64,000 nt of DNA from Paenibacillus sp. Marseille-Q4541 (GCF_018310695.1 NZ_JAGXCY010000009.1:62001-126000); one strand, 5' to 3'. Shown: positions 45,913 to 55,808, counted from the first letter of the stretch. A program made the numbers and translations. Notes: generated by a model not told the origin, from the sequence alone.

Positions 45913-45980
45913 CAAAAAAGCTGAAGATTACTCATACCCCCTTTTAGTGGAGATTATGAATATCCTCAAGCTTTTTATTT
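45913..45980. terminator. Long bidirectional hairpin terminator
   Basis: AAAAAGCTGAAGATTACTCATA pairs imperfectly with the segment ending CCTCAAGCTTTTT around a C-rich loop. It lies between the convergent membrane-protein gene and helD, with A/T-runs on both sides. Confidence 0.75.
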
Positions 45981-46007
45981 ATACATAAACATCTATCACG
46001 AAAGTGG

Positions 46008-48176
46008 CTACTCGTTAGGCCATCCTATCGTTACAACCTCATTGGCATCCTGCTCCACATAAACCGGGCGCTCTGCGCCATTCATAAGCCATAACTCATG
46101 AAGCGCACGAGTACAGCCTACATAAAGTAGCTTAGCATCCCATGAGCTATTACCGTAGTGGGCCTGATCTGCATCAGCTACAATAACCGCATCGAATTCA
46201 AGACCTTTTGACAGATACACAGGCAATACGGAGTATCCTCCCTCATACTGCTTTTTCCCATCATCAATCAAATTAACCTCTACTCCAGAGCTCTTCAGCT
46301 CCTCATATAGTTCCTTTGCTTCTCGAAGTGTACGTGTCAAAATAGAAACGGTCCGATACTCTTTATCAATCAGATGTTGCATTGCTTTTTGAAGTGCTGT
46401 ATTTCTTGCCTCTTGTCCGTACTCGATAAGTCTTACTCCGTCACCACTCCGGAACACAGGAACAGCCGTAATCCCGCTCTGAACCCCTTTTTCGAGAATG
46501 GTATTGGCAAACTCAATAATCTCCATCGTGGAGCGATAACTCCGGGTGAGGGCAAAGTAATCGTTATTATCTTCTGCAAAAAGAGTACTCATCTCTTCCC
46601 ACCGATGAACCCCGCGATAGGCATGAATCCCTTGTGACAAATCGCCGAGGATCGTGAAAGAATGCCCCTTCACAAAAAGATCCAATAAAGCCACATGAAA
46701 CGGAGAGAAATCCTGTGCTTCATCAATCACGACATGGTCAAATCGCTGTTCCCCAGATATCTCATTCACGAGTACGTGTAAATAAACAAGCCCCGGAAGG
46801 TCATCTTCACGAACTATATCCTTTTTCAAATCAGCTGTTGTGGACTTCATGACAGGCAGTGGAATCTGCTTAAGAATTTCTTCCGGCATAACACTTCCGC
46901 CCTTGGCTGCCTTAAAAATTTGCTTATACAAAGTGAGAGGCTCGTATTTGGGCCACTTGTTTGCGTATGCTTTTTCTCTGGTTGCTGCTTTTTTCTTTCT
47001 CTCTTTCTGTACAGCTGCCGACGGGGCCTTCTTCAGTTCCATCTCTACCCAGCGGTGAATACGGGCCATCACCCGTTCTTTACGTTTGGCAAGTGGATAC
47101 GGCTTATACTCTTCTTCAAACCATTTTAGGATCTCAGCACGCGGCAGTACTTTTCCATCCCATGGAGAGAAATCCATATCCGGTACCGAACTGATCTCCA
47201 TCTGTTCTATGCAGCTACGAAGAATGTCCATGAACTGCGTGGAACCCTTAAATCTGCCTGGAACTTCATCGGTAATCTCCGGCAACTCTCCTTCACCTTC
47301 AAACCAGTAGGAGAGAGTTTCAGAGGTATCTGCCAGTCGCAAATCCAGACCGAGTATCTTAAGTGCCCAATCGGAAAATGTACTTTGCTGTATGTCACCA
47401 ACGCCAAGTTCAGGCAATACATTCGAAATATAATCGAGAAACATATTATTGGGGGCAAAAATAATCATCTTATCTGCAGACACTTGCTCCTTATACTGAT
47501 ACAGCAAATAAGCAAGCCTGTGCAAGGCAACGGTTGTTTTTCCACTACCGGCAACTCCCTGAATGATAAGGGCCGTATTCCGAGCTGCCCGAATGATACG
47601 ATCCTGTTCCGCTTGAATGGTAGAAACGATGTCTCGCAGCTTATTATCTTTATTTTCACCGAGTCGATACACGAGAAACTCATCTGATACGGCCGGTTGG
47701 TCGCTATCGCGGTTATATGTATCCGCTACTCGTTCCAGTATTTGCTGCCTGATCACGATATTTCGCTTCAGGTAAACGAGCCCTTCGATCATTCCTTCTG
47801 GGGCTTCGTACTCCGCAGGGCCTTCTCCTCCGGTAAAGGAATAAAAAAGACTTGCCACGGGAGCACGCCAATCGATCACAAGCGGCTGGTCCGTATATTC
47901 TTCTCGGTCCACTCCGACCTTGCCGATGTACAGCGGTTTTTTATTGTTCGTGCCTTGTTCTTCAAAATCAAGACGTCCGAAATAAGGCTCTTTTACACTT
48001 TTGAATAGACGCTGACGACGCTCTTCTCGGCCTGCTTCGAGCACTTGCTCTGTAAAATCATGCCCTGTATACACAGGCACGGCCGTAAGCTTTGCGAGCT
48101 GCTGGTCTACTTCCTTCATCGTGTTTTTTAGCCTCTGTTCTTCTTCTTGATAGGCACTTTGAAACGTATCCTCCAT
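46008..48176 (-). CDS. helD: HelD, RNA polymerase recycling ATPase
   Basis: SF1 UvrD-like ATPase that binds RNA polymerase and frees stalled complexes. The 722-aa chain has the N-terminal coiled-coil arm (about 1-35) that enters the polymerase secondary channel in Bacillus HelD, Walker A GVAGSGKTT at 207-215, motif II VIDEAQDF, and the C-terminal YVGCTRALHELWL motif. AGGAGG lies 10 nt upstream. It is slightly shorter than Bacillus HelD (774). Followed by the hairpin near 45950. Confidence 0.93.
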   Translation of the reverse strand: MEDTFQSAYQEEEQRLKNTMKEVDQQLAKLTAVPVYTGHDFTEQVLEAGREERRQRLFKSVKEPYFGRLDFEEQGTNNKKPLYIGKVGVDREEYTDQPLVIDWRAPVASLFYSFTGGEGPAEYEAPEGMIEGLVYLKRNIVIRQQILERVADTYNRDSDQPAVSDEFLVYRLGENKDNKLRDIVSTIQAEQDRIIRAARNTALIIQGVAGSGKTTVALHRLAYLLYQYKEQVSADKMIIFAPNNMFLDYISNVLPELGVGDIQQSTFSDWALKILGLDLRLADTSETLSYWFEGEGELPEITDEVPGRFKGSTQFMDILRSCIEQMEISSVPDMDFSPWDGKVLPRAEILKWFEEEYKPYPLAKRKERVMARIHRWVEMELKKAPSAAVQKERKKKAATREKAYANKWPKYEPLTLYKQIFKAAKGGSVMPEEILKQIPLPVMKSTTADLKKDIVREDDLPGLVYLHVLVNEISGEQRFDHVVIDEAQDFSPFHVALLDLFVKGHSFTILGDLSQGIHAYRGVHRWEEMSTLFAEDNNDYFALTRSYRSTMEIIEFANTILEKGVQSGITAVPVFRSGDGVRLIEYGQEARNTALQKAMQHLIDKEYRTVSILTRTLREAKELYEELKSSGVEVNLIDDGKKQYEGGYSVLPVYLSKGLEFDAVIVADADQAHYGNSSWDAKLLYVGCTRALHELWLMNGAERPVYVEQDANEVVTIGWPNE

Positions 48177-48299
48177 GGTTCAGTTACCTCCTAAGAATTT
48201 TTTTGCATCGGACGTACATCCGTACCGCAAAAGGAGTATCAATATAACACAATTGATGGAAAAAAGCTATTCTCATTTCCTGCTTAGCTATGCCAAATA

Positions 48300-48337
48300 A
48301 ACAAAGAAGCCTTGCCATAACTGGCTAAGCTTCTTTA
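48300..48337 (-). terminator. Permease gene terminator
   Basis: Minus strand GAAGC...GCTTC with an inner GCC/GGC pair, followed by TTTGTTTATTT. Moderate strength. Confidence 0.65.
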
Positions 48338-48362
48338 AAGCGACTTGCTGGAAGATTCAATT

Positions 48363-49664
48363 TTATAGAAGTGCATAGATAATAAAGTTAAGCAGGAATA
48401 GTACTGCTATTCCGTACATTACCTTGGGTACTTCTTTTCCTTTACCTGCTGCAATTTTCGCTACGGGATATGCAATAAATCCGAACGCCATACCATCTAC
48501 AATACTGTACGTGAACGGAATCATAACCATAATAAGAAAAGCAGGGAAAGCTTCCGTATACTCGGAAAAATTCATATCTTTGACGCTTTGAACCATAAGT
48601 CCACCGATGATAATCAAAATCGGTGCAATCGCACTATCAGGAATCAGTGTAAGCACTGGGATGAACAAGAATGTAGCTCCAAAAAGGACCGCAGTGGTAA
48701 GCGACGTTAGCCCTGTTCTACCTCCTGCAGCAATACCTGCCGTTGTCTCAGCAGCGGCTACGACCGGACTTGTTCCGAATATTCCTGCAAACACATTGGT
48801 AATGGACAGAGCGCGAAGGCTGCCTCGGAACGTTTCCGGACGTCCTATAATGCTTGTATGAGATGCAATTAGCCCAATGTTCTCGAATACAACGATGAGC
48901 AGTAGCAAAAATACGGCAATCCAGAACGAGAGTTGAACAAGCCCCCCAAGTGATAACTGGGCAAAGAGTTGTCCATATTGCTGAAGAGGTTCTGCTGCTG
49001 ACATCATCTGTTCAGGCGCTTCTGCTGCTCCAAGCAGGTAAGCAAGGGCCGTTCCTGTCACCATACTAATCAGTAGTCCTCCTGGGACATTTCGCACAAA
49101 TAAAACAAAAGCCAGTAGCAATGTAACACAAGCTGTAAGTACACCTGGATCATCAAAATGCCCAATCGTAACAAATGTCGTCTGATGTGACACGACGATC
49201 CCACTTTTTTGTAGTCCAATAAACGTAAGGAATAGTCCGATTCCGACTGTAATTCCATGTTGCAGATTGTGGGGAATGGCTTCACTGATCACTTTATACA
49301 AACTCGTAAACGCAACAACCGCAAACAAAATCCCCGTCACGGTTACTACTGCGAGTGCCTCTTGCCAGGTCAGTTTCATCGAGTGAACCAGAGTATAAGC
49401 AAAAAAAGCATTAATCCCCATACCTGGGACAACAATAATCGGCGATTTGCCGATAAAGGCCATCAATAAACATCCTACAATGGAGGTCAGAAGCGTTCCT
49501 ACCATTGCTGCCTGCAACGGCATTCCTGCATCTGCCAGAATGGAAGCATTGACCATCACAATATAGACAATGGCAAAGTACGAGATTATCCCTGCTCCCA
49601 GTTCTGTTTTCAAAACATCTTCCTGTCCCATTCCAAGAGAACGAGTCCAACCATTTTGCTTCAT
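48363..49664 (-). CDS. NCS2 purine permease (guanine/hypoxanthine type)
   Basis: AzgA/PbuG-like nucleobase transporter of 433 aa with about 12 to 14 membrane segments. It has the subgroup N-terminus (LGAGIISYFAIVYIVMVNASIL), the GMGINAFFAYT loop and the ENIGLIASH and TSPVVAAAETTAG motifs. ATG 49664 (MKQNGWTRSL) is 9 nt after AGAGG; the frame opens at 49820 but has no ribosome site there. No guanine riboswitch was found upstream. The exact purine is not readable. Confidence 0.9.
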   Translation of the reverse strand: MKQNGWTRSLGMGQEDVLKTELGAGIISYFAIVYIVMVNASILADAGMPLQAAMVGTLLTSIVGCLLMAFIGKSPIIVVPGMGINAFFAYTLVHSMKLTWQEALAVVTVTGILFAVVAFTSLYKVISEAIPHNLQHGITVGIGLFLTFIGLQKSGIVVSHQTTFVTIGHFDDPGVLTACVTLLLAFVLFVRNVPGGLLISMVTGTALAYLLGAAEAPEQMMSAAEPLQQYGQLFAQLSLGGLVQLSFWIAVFLLLLIVVFENIGLIASHTSIIGRPETFRGSLRALSITNVFAGIFGTSPVVAAAETTAGIAAGGRTGLTSLTTAVLFGATFLFIPVLTLIPDSAIAPILIIIGGLMVQSVKDMNFSEYTEAFPAFLIMVMIPFTYSIVDGMAFGFIAYPVAKIAAGKGKEVPKVMYGIAVLFLLNFIIYALL

Positions 49665-49766
49665 ATTTGTATTCCTCTTTCCTTTTACATTCCATTCTTC
49701 TTCACGCTTGTGTGATCTTATCTTAGAGGAAGAATCTCCTCTCACGTGAACATAGAGGCATAGAAA

Positions 49767-49800
49767 AAGCGTGAACACCAAGCGTCTAGTGTTCACGCGG
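49767..49800 (-). terminator. tcdA terminator
   Basis: Minus strand GCGTGAACAC-TAGACGCTT-GGTGTTCACGC followed by T5, just after the tcdA stop and upstream of the permease gene. Confidence 0.92.
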
Positions 49801-49832
49801 ATTAAAACTAGTTTGTGCATGTTTGTCTTACA

Positions 49833-50585
49833 TTAAGCATTGTTGTCAGCAAGCAGATCACGAATCGCTTCACTGACCATAATCAGTCCAGCTACCGGAG
49901 GTACGAATGCGTTGCTAGCCGGTGGCTGCTTCGCTTTCCGTATTTCGGGTGCATTTTCAGGAACAATCTTCTCGGTCACATCCTGACGTGGTTTCATCGG
50001 TTGTTCCGTAGAGAAGACGACTTTCACTCCTTTTTTAATCCCTTCCTCTTTGCGAAGCTTGTTACGTATCACTCTTGCGATTGGATCCATTGAGGTTTTA
50101 GAAATATCCGCAACCTGAAACTTCGTAGGATCCATTTTATTCGCTGCTCCCATACTGGAGATCATCGGAATCCCTCTTTTACGGCATTCCTTGATCAGGT
50201 GAATCTTATACATAATTGTATCGGATGCATCCAGTACGTAGTCCAGTTCATATTTGAAAAGCTCTTCATATGTTTCGTCCGTATAGAACATATTCAGTGC
50301 AATTGCATCACATTCAGGATTAATCAGTTTTACCCGATCTACCATGAGATCCGCTTTTTTCTGACCAATTGTCGTTGTCAGTGCATGAATCTGCCGATTA
50401 ATATTTGTGATATCTACGACATCTTTATCAATCAGAATGATTCGTCCTACGCCGGTTCTAGCCAGCGCTTCTACCGCCATGGAACCAACGCCGCCAATTC
50501 CTAGTACAGCTATGGTGCTGTTCTTCAGCTTTTCCAGACCTTCTGGTCCGATGGCAAGTTCCGTTCGTGAAAATTGATGTAGCAT
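49833..50585 (-). CDS. tcdA: tRNA threonylcarbamoyladenosine dehydratase
   Basis: E1-like enzyme that cyclises t6A to ct6A at tRNA position 37. The 250-aa protein has the ATP motif LGIGGVGSMAVEALARTG (about 29-46), the DKDVVDITNINRQ segment and KVVFSTEQP. GGGGGA lies about 13 nt upstream, somewhat distant. It is 22 bp after aspS, the same arrangement as aspS-yrvM in Bacillus. There the 6S-1 RNA gene separates the two; that is not the case here. Confidence 0.94.
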   Translation of the reverse strand: MLHQFSRTELAIGPEGLEKLKNSTIAVLGIGGVGSMAVEALARTGVGRIILIDKDVVDITNINRQIHALTTTIGQKKADLMVDRVKLINPECDAIALNMFYTDETYEELFKYELDYVLDASDTIMYKIHLIKECRKRGIPMISSMGAANKMDPTKFQVADISKTSMDPIARVIRNKLRKEEGIKKGVKVVFSTEQPMKPRQDVTEKIVPENAPEIRKAKQPPASNAFVPPVAGLIMVSEAIRDLLADNNA

Positions 50586-50607
50586 GGTGACTTTTTGTCC
50601 CCCTTAC

Positions 50608-52386
50608 TTAGTTCTTTTCCGCTTTTACTTTACGTGCCACTCGGATATGAAGTTGCTCCAGTTGTTTCGCATCTACTTCGGAAGGTGCGTTCATGAGCAG
50701 ATCTGTTGAGCTCGCTGTTTTCGGGAATGCAATCGTTTCACGCAAGTTAGTGCGTCCAGCAAGGAGCATAACCAAACGGTCAAAACCAAATGCAATTCCG
50801 CCGTGCGGTGGAGTTCCGTATTCAAATGCATCCATAAGATAACCAAATTTATCGTTCGCTTCTTCAGGAGACAAACCAATGGCATTAAACATTTTCTCCT
50901 GTACATCGCGTTTGTAAATACGCATGGAACCGCCGCCCACTTCATAACCATTCAGTACAAGGTCATAAGCTTGAGCACGGATTTGACCTGGATCTGTTTC
51001 AAACAGGTGTAGGTCTTCTTCTTTCGGACGTGTGAACGGATGGTGTTCTGCCACATAACGTTTTTCATCTTCATCATAACCAAGCAGAGGGAAATCTACG
51101 ACCCAAGCAAACTTGAATTTGTTTTCATCGATCAGTCCAAGGTCACGTCCGATTTTCAAACGAAGTGCGCCTAGTACATCAGCTACCACTTTTTTGTTAT
51201 CTGCTGAGAACAACAGCAAGTCGCCGTCTTCTGCACCTGTACGTTCTCTGATTGCTTCAATCTCTTCCGGAGACATGAATTTAACGATAGGGCCTTTAAA
51301 TTCCCCTTCTTTTACTTGAATCCATGCAAGTCCTTTGGCTCCGTAACGAGCAGCATAAGGTCCGAGATCATCAATCTCCTTACGTGTCCAAGTACCGCAA
51401 CCTTTTGCGTTCAAGCATTTTACTTCTCCGCCTTTTTCAATAACGGAAGCAAATACTTTCACTCCACTCGTGGATACAATATCATTCATTTCTACGAGTT
51501 CAAGTCCGAAACGAAGATCCGGTTTGTCAGAGCCGTATTTGCCCATTGCTTCTGCATGAGTAATACGCTGGAAAGGAGTCTCGATTTCAACGCCTTTTGT
51601 TTCACGGAACAATTTAACCATCAGTTCCTCCATCATTGGGAGCAGTTCGTCCTGCTGCAAGAAGGAAGTCTCGATGTCGACTTGTGTAAATTCTGGTTGA
51701 CGGTCAGCACGAAGGTCTTCGTCACGGAAACAACGAGCGATTTGATAGTAACGCTCAAGTCCGCCCACCATCAACAATTGCTTATAGATTTGCGGTGATT
51801 GAGGAAGAGCAAAGAACTCACCATCATGCACACGGCTAGGTACCAAATAGTCACGAGCACCTTCAGGTGAACTTTTTGTCAGGATTGGTGTTTCTACTTC
51901 AACAAAATCTTGCTCATCCAAGAAGTCACGGAACACTTTAGCTGCTTTTGAACGCAGTTTTAAAGTCTTTTGCATTTCTGGACGACGCAGATCCATATAA
52001 CGATATTTCAAGCGCAGAGATTCATCCACTTCAATTCCATCTTCAATGAAAAATGGAGGTGTTTTCGCCGCATTCAGTACTTCAATTTCAGTAATTTGAA
52101 CTTCGATTTGCCCTGTTGGCAAGTTGGCGTTGATCGTTTCATCATCACGTTTTACAACGGTTCCAGAAACCGCTAGTACATATTCGGTACGAACGCGGTC
52201 TGCGATTTGCAGCGCTTCACCGGAGTATGCCGGGTTAAATACTACCTGTACAATCCCGCTGCGATCACGCAGATCAATAAAAAGGACGCCTCCCAAGTCA
52301 CGGCGGGTTTGTACCCATCCGTTTAATGTAACTGTTTGTCCAATATGTTCGGTTGTTAGCGTACCGCAATAATGACTTCTTTGCAT
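50608..52386 (-). CDS. aspS: Aspartyl-tRNA synthetase
   Basis: Charges tRNA-Asp (possibly also tRNA-Asn if non-discriminating). The 592-aa bacterial-type enzyme has the N-terminal OB fold ([19 protein letters not shown]), class II core ([18 protein letters not shown]), the GAD insertion (about 290-400) and motif 3 [19 protein letters not shown] is about 9 nt upstream. It lies 290 bp after hisS, an interval filled by a hairpin-rich element rather than a T-box. Confidence 0.98.
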   Translation of the reverse strand: MQRSHYCGTLTTEHIGQTVTLNGWVQTRRDLGGVLFIDLRDRSGIVQVVFNPAYSGEALQIADRVRTEYVLAVSGTVVKRDDETINANLPTGQIEVQITEIEVLNAAKTPPFFIEDGIEVDESLRLKYRYMDLRRPEMQKTLKLRSKAAKVFRDFLDEQDFVEVETPILTKSSPEGARDYLVPSRVHDGEFFALPQSPQIYKQLLMVGGLERYYQIARCFRDEDLRADRQPEFTQVDIETSFLQQDELLPMMEELMVKLFRETKGVEIETPFQRITHAEAMGKYGSDKPDLRFGLELVEMNDIVSTSGVKVFASVIEKGGEVKCLNAKGCGTWTRKEIDDLGPYAARYGAKGLAWIQVKEGEFKGPIVKFMSPEEIEAIRERTGAEDGDLLLFSADNKKVVADVLGALRLKIGRDLGLIDENKFKFAWVVDFPLLGYDEDEKRYVAEHHPFTRPKEEDLHLFETDPGQIRAQAYDLVLNGYEVGGGSMRIYKRDVQEKMFNAIGLSPEEANDKFGYLMDAFEYGTPPHGGIAFGFDRLVMLLAGRTNLRETIAFPKTASSTDLLMNAPSEVDAKQLEQLHIRVARKVKAEKN

Positions 52387-52445
52387 TTGTAATTGCTCCC
52401 TTATATGAAATATGAAAACTCAATGAAAATTCACCCAACTAAATT

Positions 52446-52652
52446 CTCCCTGCCAGGGAGGACCCCATAGGGCTCTGCCCTCTGGACACCCGGAACTAGC
52501 GAAATGACCTCAGGTGATGGATGGGAAAAAAACTGACGCTTATGTTGGGAGTCGCTCCCTGTCCTCTATTTGCTTCGCAAATACGTGGACGTCGCTTCAT
52601 TCGACTGCTTAACGCCTTCGGCGGTGTGCTGCTCTAGCTTCGCTTAGAGCAG
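52446..52652. repeat. Hairpin-cluster intergenic element, hisS-aspS
   Basis: Within 207 bp there are six perfect small hairpins: CTCCCTG-C-CAGGGAG (52446-52460), GGGC-TCT-GCCC (52470-52480), ATTTGC-TTC-GCAAAT (52568-52582), GTCG...CGAC (52591-52605), CGCC-TTC-GGCG (52613-52623) and CTGCTCTA...TAGAGCAG (52629-52652). Four have TTC in the loop. There is no open frame and no T-run. The sequence looks like a dispersed repeat rather than unique spacer; the genome copy number cannot be judged here. Confidence 0.6.
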
Positions 52653-52676
52653 TAGGATCAACATTGCACAACAGCG

Positions 52677-53921
52677 CTATTTGAGCGTGGACTCAAGATC
52701 ACTGAGCTTCACGACTTGTTGCTCGCCGCTTTCCATGGATTTGAGCGTAATTTCACCGCGCTCAAGTTCGTCATCGCCAAGAATCGCGGTATATCGTGCA
52801 CTCAGGCGATCGGCCGATTTCATTTGGGCTTTCATCTTACGACCCAAATAATCTCGTTCTGCGCTAAAGCCAGCTTGACGCAGTTTAAATATCTGTTTAG
52901 TCACTTCATGCTCAGCTGCCTCACCTAAGGCAACAAAATAAACATCAAGTGGTTTCACCGCTTGCAGATCTACTCCCTGTTTATCCAGGATAAGCAGGAT
53001 CCGTTCAAGTCCAATACCAAAACCAATACCTGGCTGGTCTGGACCTCCGATATCTCCCACAAGACCGTTGTATCGTCCACCGCCGCCAATGGTATCAATC
53101 GCACCAATTCCTTCGGCTTTCAATTCAAACGCCGTCATGGTGTAGTAATCAAGACCTCTCACCAGACGATGATTAAGTGTATATGGAATCTCCATTTCAT
53201 CCAAAAACTGCTGTACTTTTTTGAAATGAGACATTTCCTCTTCACTAAGACTATCCAAAATAGAAGGTGCATCCGTAAATTTATCCTGATCCACTTTGCA
53301 ATCCAGTACACGAAGTGGGTTACGCTCCATCCGAGATTGGCAATCCTTGCACAGTGTATCCTTCATAGGATTCAGGAAGCTAAGCAGCGTCTCCCGGTAA
53401 GCAGCTCTGCTATCTGCATTTCCGACAGAATTCAGCTCCACACTAACGCCCTGAAGCCCTAGCTCACGGCAAAATTGATATCCAAGTGCAATGACCTCAG
53501 CATCGATTGCTGGTTCAACTGATCCAAACACCTCAACACCAAACTGATGAAATTGACGCTGACGCCCAGCTTGTGGACGTTCATAGCGGAACATGGGACC
53601 TGTATAATACAATTTAGTCACGTCAGGTTCACCGTATAGTTTATTCTCTACAAAGGAGCGGACAACACCTGCTGTACCTTCTGGGCGCAGTGTCATGCTA
53701 CGATCACCTTTGTCACGGAACGTGTACATTTCTTTCTCTACGATATCCGTTGTTTCTCCCACACCGCGTTCAAACAAATTCGTTTGTTCAAAAATAGGGG
53801 TGCGAATCTCACGATAGTTGAATCGTCTGCAGAGATCTCTTGCTTTCTCTTCGACATATTGCCACTTTTCCACGACACCAGGTAGTAAATCCTGGGTTCC
53901 TGTCGGTTTTTGAAATGCCAT
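52677..53921 (-). CDS. hisS: Histidyl-tRNA synthetase
   Basis: Charges tRNA-His. The 414-aa class II enzyme has motif 2 ([19 protein letters not shown]), the histidine signature RGLDYYT, motif 3 [12 protein letters not shown] and a C-terminal anticodon-binding domain. ATG 53921 ([10 protein letters not shown]) has GGAGG 7 nt upstream, whereas the ATG at 53927 is only 1 nt away. It is controlled by an upstream T-box and precedes aspS, as in Bacillus. Confidence 0.98.
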   Translation of the reverse strand: MAFQKPTGTQDLLPGVVEKWQYVEEKARDLCRRFNYREIRTPIFEQTNLFERGVGETTDIVEKEMYTFRDKGDRSMTLRPEGTAGVVRSFVENKLYGEPDVTKLYYTGPMFRYERPQAGRQRQFHQFGVEVFGSVEPAIDAEVIALGYQFCRELGLQGVSVELNSVGNADSRAAYRETLLSFLNPMKDTLCKDCQSRMERNPLRVLDCKVDQDKFTDAPSILDSLSEEEMSHFKKVQQFLDEMEIPYTLNHRLVRGLDYYTMTAFELKAEGIGAIDTIGGGGRYNGLVGDIGGPDQPGIGFGIGLERILLILDKQGVDLQAVKPLDVYFVALGEAAEHEVTKQIFKLRQAGFSAERDYLGRKMKAQMKSADRLSARYTAILGDDELERGEITLKSMESGEQQVVKLSDLESTLK

Positions 53922-53954
53922 CTTCATCCCTCCACTACATCCTAATAAAATCTA

Positions 53955-54315
53955 TACAACAAAAAAATCCCCCGCTCTGTTTCAGTTACTGAAACAGGGA
54001 CGAGAGATTGCTGAATCGCAAATCTACCGTGGTACCACCCACATTTCGAAAGTTAGACCAGTTCATCCTCCATACAAACGTATGAGAGTAACGAGTCTTT
54101 CTATCGCTTCAACGTGTAACGCTCGTCAGCGCGTAATGGCTACTCATGAATATCCAAACCTTATAAACCGGTTGATATCTCTTTCGCCACTCGTTCTCGA
54201 GGAAGTCATTCGTCCGGTCATCATGAGAATCCTTACAGCCAGTGGGATTCATCTCTAGGCATGTGGGGCACGGAGTACTTGGTCCTGTCATCAAATCATT
54301 TATAACATCTATTAT
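53955..54315 (-). promoter_or_regulatory. T-box riboswitch of hisS
   Basis: The T-box sequence GGGTGGTACCACGG (54028-54041, minus strand) is followed by a strong terminator, CTGTTTCAG-TAA-CTGAAACAG with T7 (53961-54000). Stem I upstream has an AGTA motif, an AGATGA bulge and a CTGGCTGTAAG apical loop. I could not place a histidine specifier codon with confidence. The open frame at 54109-54354 is part of this leader, not a gene. Confidence 0.92.
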
Positions 54316-54321
54316 TGTTCG

Positions 54322-54350
54322 ATTGTAATGAACCCATACGTCAAAGTCAA
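54322..54350 (-). promoter_or_regulatory. hisS promoter
   Basis: TTGACT (54345-54350), 17-bp spacer, TACAAT (54322-54327), one mismatch in each hexamer, located just before the T-box stem I. Confidence 0.9.
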
Positions 54351-54432
54351 GCATTTCACAACAGAAATTTACACAGCAGGTGATGTATATCCATCTGAAA
54401 GTTCCTTTTAATCTGCAATATTAAAAGAAAAA

Positions 54433-54528
54433 AGAAAAAAACCTACAAAAACGGTTTGTAGGTTAAAAGTAAAATATATTAAAAAAGGGGGTCATGCTGT
54501 TATTATAAACAGCGGATATTAACGAACG
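54433..54528 (-). ncRNA. Candidate C-rich small RNA
   Basis: A minus-strand unit of about 95 nt with no open frame. Its 5' hairpin is GCTGTT-TATAAT-AACAGC (54496-54513), followed by a single-stranded GACCCCCTTTTTT (54481-54493) and an intrinsic terminator, AACCTACAAA...TTTGTAGGTT (54440-54464) with T7. That order is typical of Gram-positive trans-acting sRNAs, whose C-rich stretch pairs with Shine-Dalgarno sequences. A promoter and cre-like site lie just upstream. Existence and function are inferred. Confidence 0.5.
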
Positions 54529-54534
54529 ATGTTG

Positions 54535-54574
54535 TTTATATTACAACTATGTTACAGAATTGAAAGCGCTTAAC
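54535..54574 (-). promoter_or_regulatory. Candidate sRNA promoter with cre-like site
   Basis: TTCAAT (54559-54564), 18-bp spacer, TATAAA (54535-54540). The cre-like TGAAAGCGCTTAAC (54561-54574, plus-strand reading) overlaps the -35 and would place transcription under CcpA repression. It departs from the consensus at the right end. Confidence 0.45.
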
Positions 54575-54603
54575 CTTTTTGTCGATTTTACTCCTTATTG
54601 TTC

Positions 54604-54652
54604 ATAAAAAAAGCATGATGCTCTTTCCATCAAGGAAGAACATCATGCTTGA
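54604..54652 (-). terminator. Terminator of stress-type gene at 54690
   Basis: Minus strand GCATGATG...CATCATGC with a partly paired loop, followed by T7. Confidence 0.9.
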
Positions 54653-54689
54653 GCCGTTACTTACTTTTTAGTTCAAAATGAATGTCGAT

Positions 54690-55133
54690 TTAATCGAATA
54701 CTTCGACAAAACCGCCATTTTGACGAATCTTGTTTACAACATCATTATATTCATCCTCTTTCACCTTACAAGACAGCACATAATGGAGGTCGTCAAGATC
54801 ATCCGATGATATACCCTCCGCATTTAGTATACCGCCTTCCCGGTTACCGTTAATATCAGCAGCAGCAACTTCGTCACGTTCGTTATCTGTAATGATTGGG
54901 ACAACTGGAGTTCCCTGGACTGTACCCATACCGGCTACACCAGCACCCCCAGATGTGCCCGTTCCGCCTACTGTGTTATTCGGTACAAACGGAATTAATA
55001 TGCGATTTTCCCTTCCAATATTGGATTCCAATGCTCCAACCTCTAGTTGTTCTGTCGCATAAACTTGTAGTGAAGTTCTTGCCCCTTCTGCCTCATCCTC
55101 GGTTCTAAAGTACGCTTGTATCATTTTTGTCAT
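54690..55133 (-). CDS. Uncharacterised acidic protein, possibly stress-related
   Basis: A 147-aa soluble protein: an N-terminal alpha/beta part (about 1-50, MIQAYFRTEDEAEGARTSL), a glycine-rich linker (GGTGTSGGAGVAGMG), and a C-terminal alpha/beta part (about 105-147). The two-lobed outline recalls general stress proteins of the YflT or permeability-pore type found in Bacillales, but I cannot assign the family. AAAGGAGGG lies 7 nt before the ATG. It is 50 bp after the PfpI gene on the same strand and has its own terminator. Confidence 0.78.
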   Translation of the reverse strand: MTKMIQAYFRTEDEAEGARTSLQVYATEQLEVGALESNIGRENRILIPFVPNNTVGGTGTSGGAGVAGMGTVQGTPVVPIITDNERDEVAAADINGNREGGILNAEGISSDDLDDLHYVLSCKVKEDEYNDVVNKIRQNGGFVEVFD

Positions 55134-55182
55134 GACAAACCCTCCTTTAATGTGGTGTATCCAGGCAAATCAGATTTACACT

Positions 55183-55689
55183 TTAGATCGCTTTTAGAAT
55201 TTCTCGAACAAATGCCGGTTCATCTTCTGGTGTACGGGAAGTGATGAAGTTCCCATCAACCACAACTTCTTCATCCCGGAACTTGGAGCCTGCATTGACC
55301 ATGTCGTCTTTGAGCGGTGGATAAGATGTAATAGTTCGTCCTTCTAACAGATCCGCGCTTGCCAATATTTGTGGACCATGGCAGATCGCAGCGATCGGTT
55401 TTTTGGAACTATTCACTTCTTTTACAAAGTTCAAAATATCTTTATTACCGCGTAGACCTTCTGGTGAAGAACCTCCTGGAATGACTACCCCGTCAAACTC
55501 ACTAGCTTTGACATCGGAAATTGCTTTTTCAATTTTATATTCAGCTTTCCCTTGTTTCCCTTTTACTGTCGTTCCTGCTTCAAGTCCGACAATAACGACG
55601 TCGTGTCCTGCTTTTTTCACCTCATCGTAAGGAACCTTCATCTCGGAATCTTCAAATTGGTCTGCTAATAAAAATGCGATTTTACTCAT
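55183..55689 (-). CDS. DJ-1/PfpI family protein (general stress protein 18 type)
   Basis: A 168-aa class I glutamine amidotransferase-like protein with the nucleophile elbow AICHGPQ (Cys near residue 103), Glu in the QFEDSE segment (about 13-16) and the C-terminal SRTPEDEPAF motif. Bacillus YfkM and YraA are close in form; activities reported in the family include deglycase and protease. GAGGAG lies 11 nt upstream. Likely cotranscribed with the gene at 54690. Confidence 0.9.
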   Translation of the reverse strand: MSKIAFLLADQFEDSEMKVPYDEVKKAGHDVVIVGLEAGTTVKGKQGKAEYKIEKAISDVKASEFDGVVIPGGSSPEGLRGNKDILNFVKEVNSSKKPIAAICHGPQILASADLLEGRTITSYPPLKDDMVNAGSKFRDEEVVVDGNFITSRTPEDEPAFVREILKAI

Positions 55690-55808
55690 CGATTATCGTC
55701 TCCTCTCTGGCTAATGTGCCTCGAGATGTAATTACCCTGCTGTGCCGGATTTATAACATGAGGTGACAAAAAAATATGAGCAAACTTTTTATTTTAGTGC
55801 CATAAAAA

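Noticed and set aside
49665-49832. Guanine riboswitch before the purine permease
   Set aside because: No three-way junction core could be seen; the region holds the tcdA terminator and one small hairpin.
51316-51798. 160-codon plus-strand frame inside aspS
   Set aside because: Antisense shadow of a well-conserved synthetase; no start signal.
54109-54354. 81-codon minus-strand frame upstream of hisS
   Set aside because: It begins within the hisS promoter and runs through T-box stem I; an RNA leader explains the sequence.
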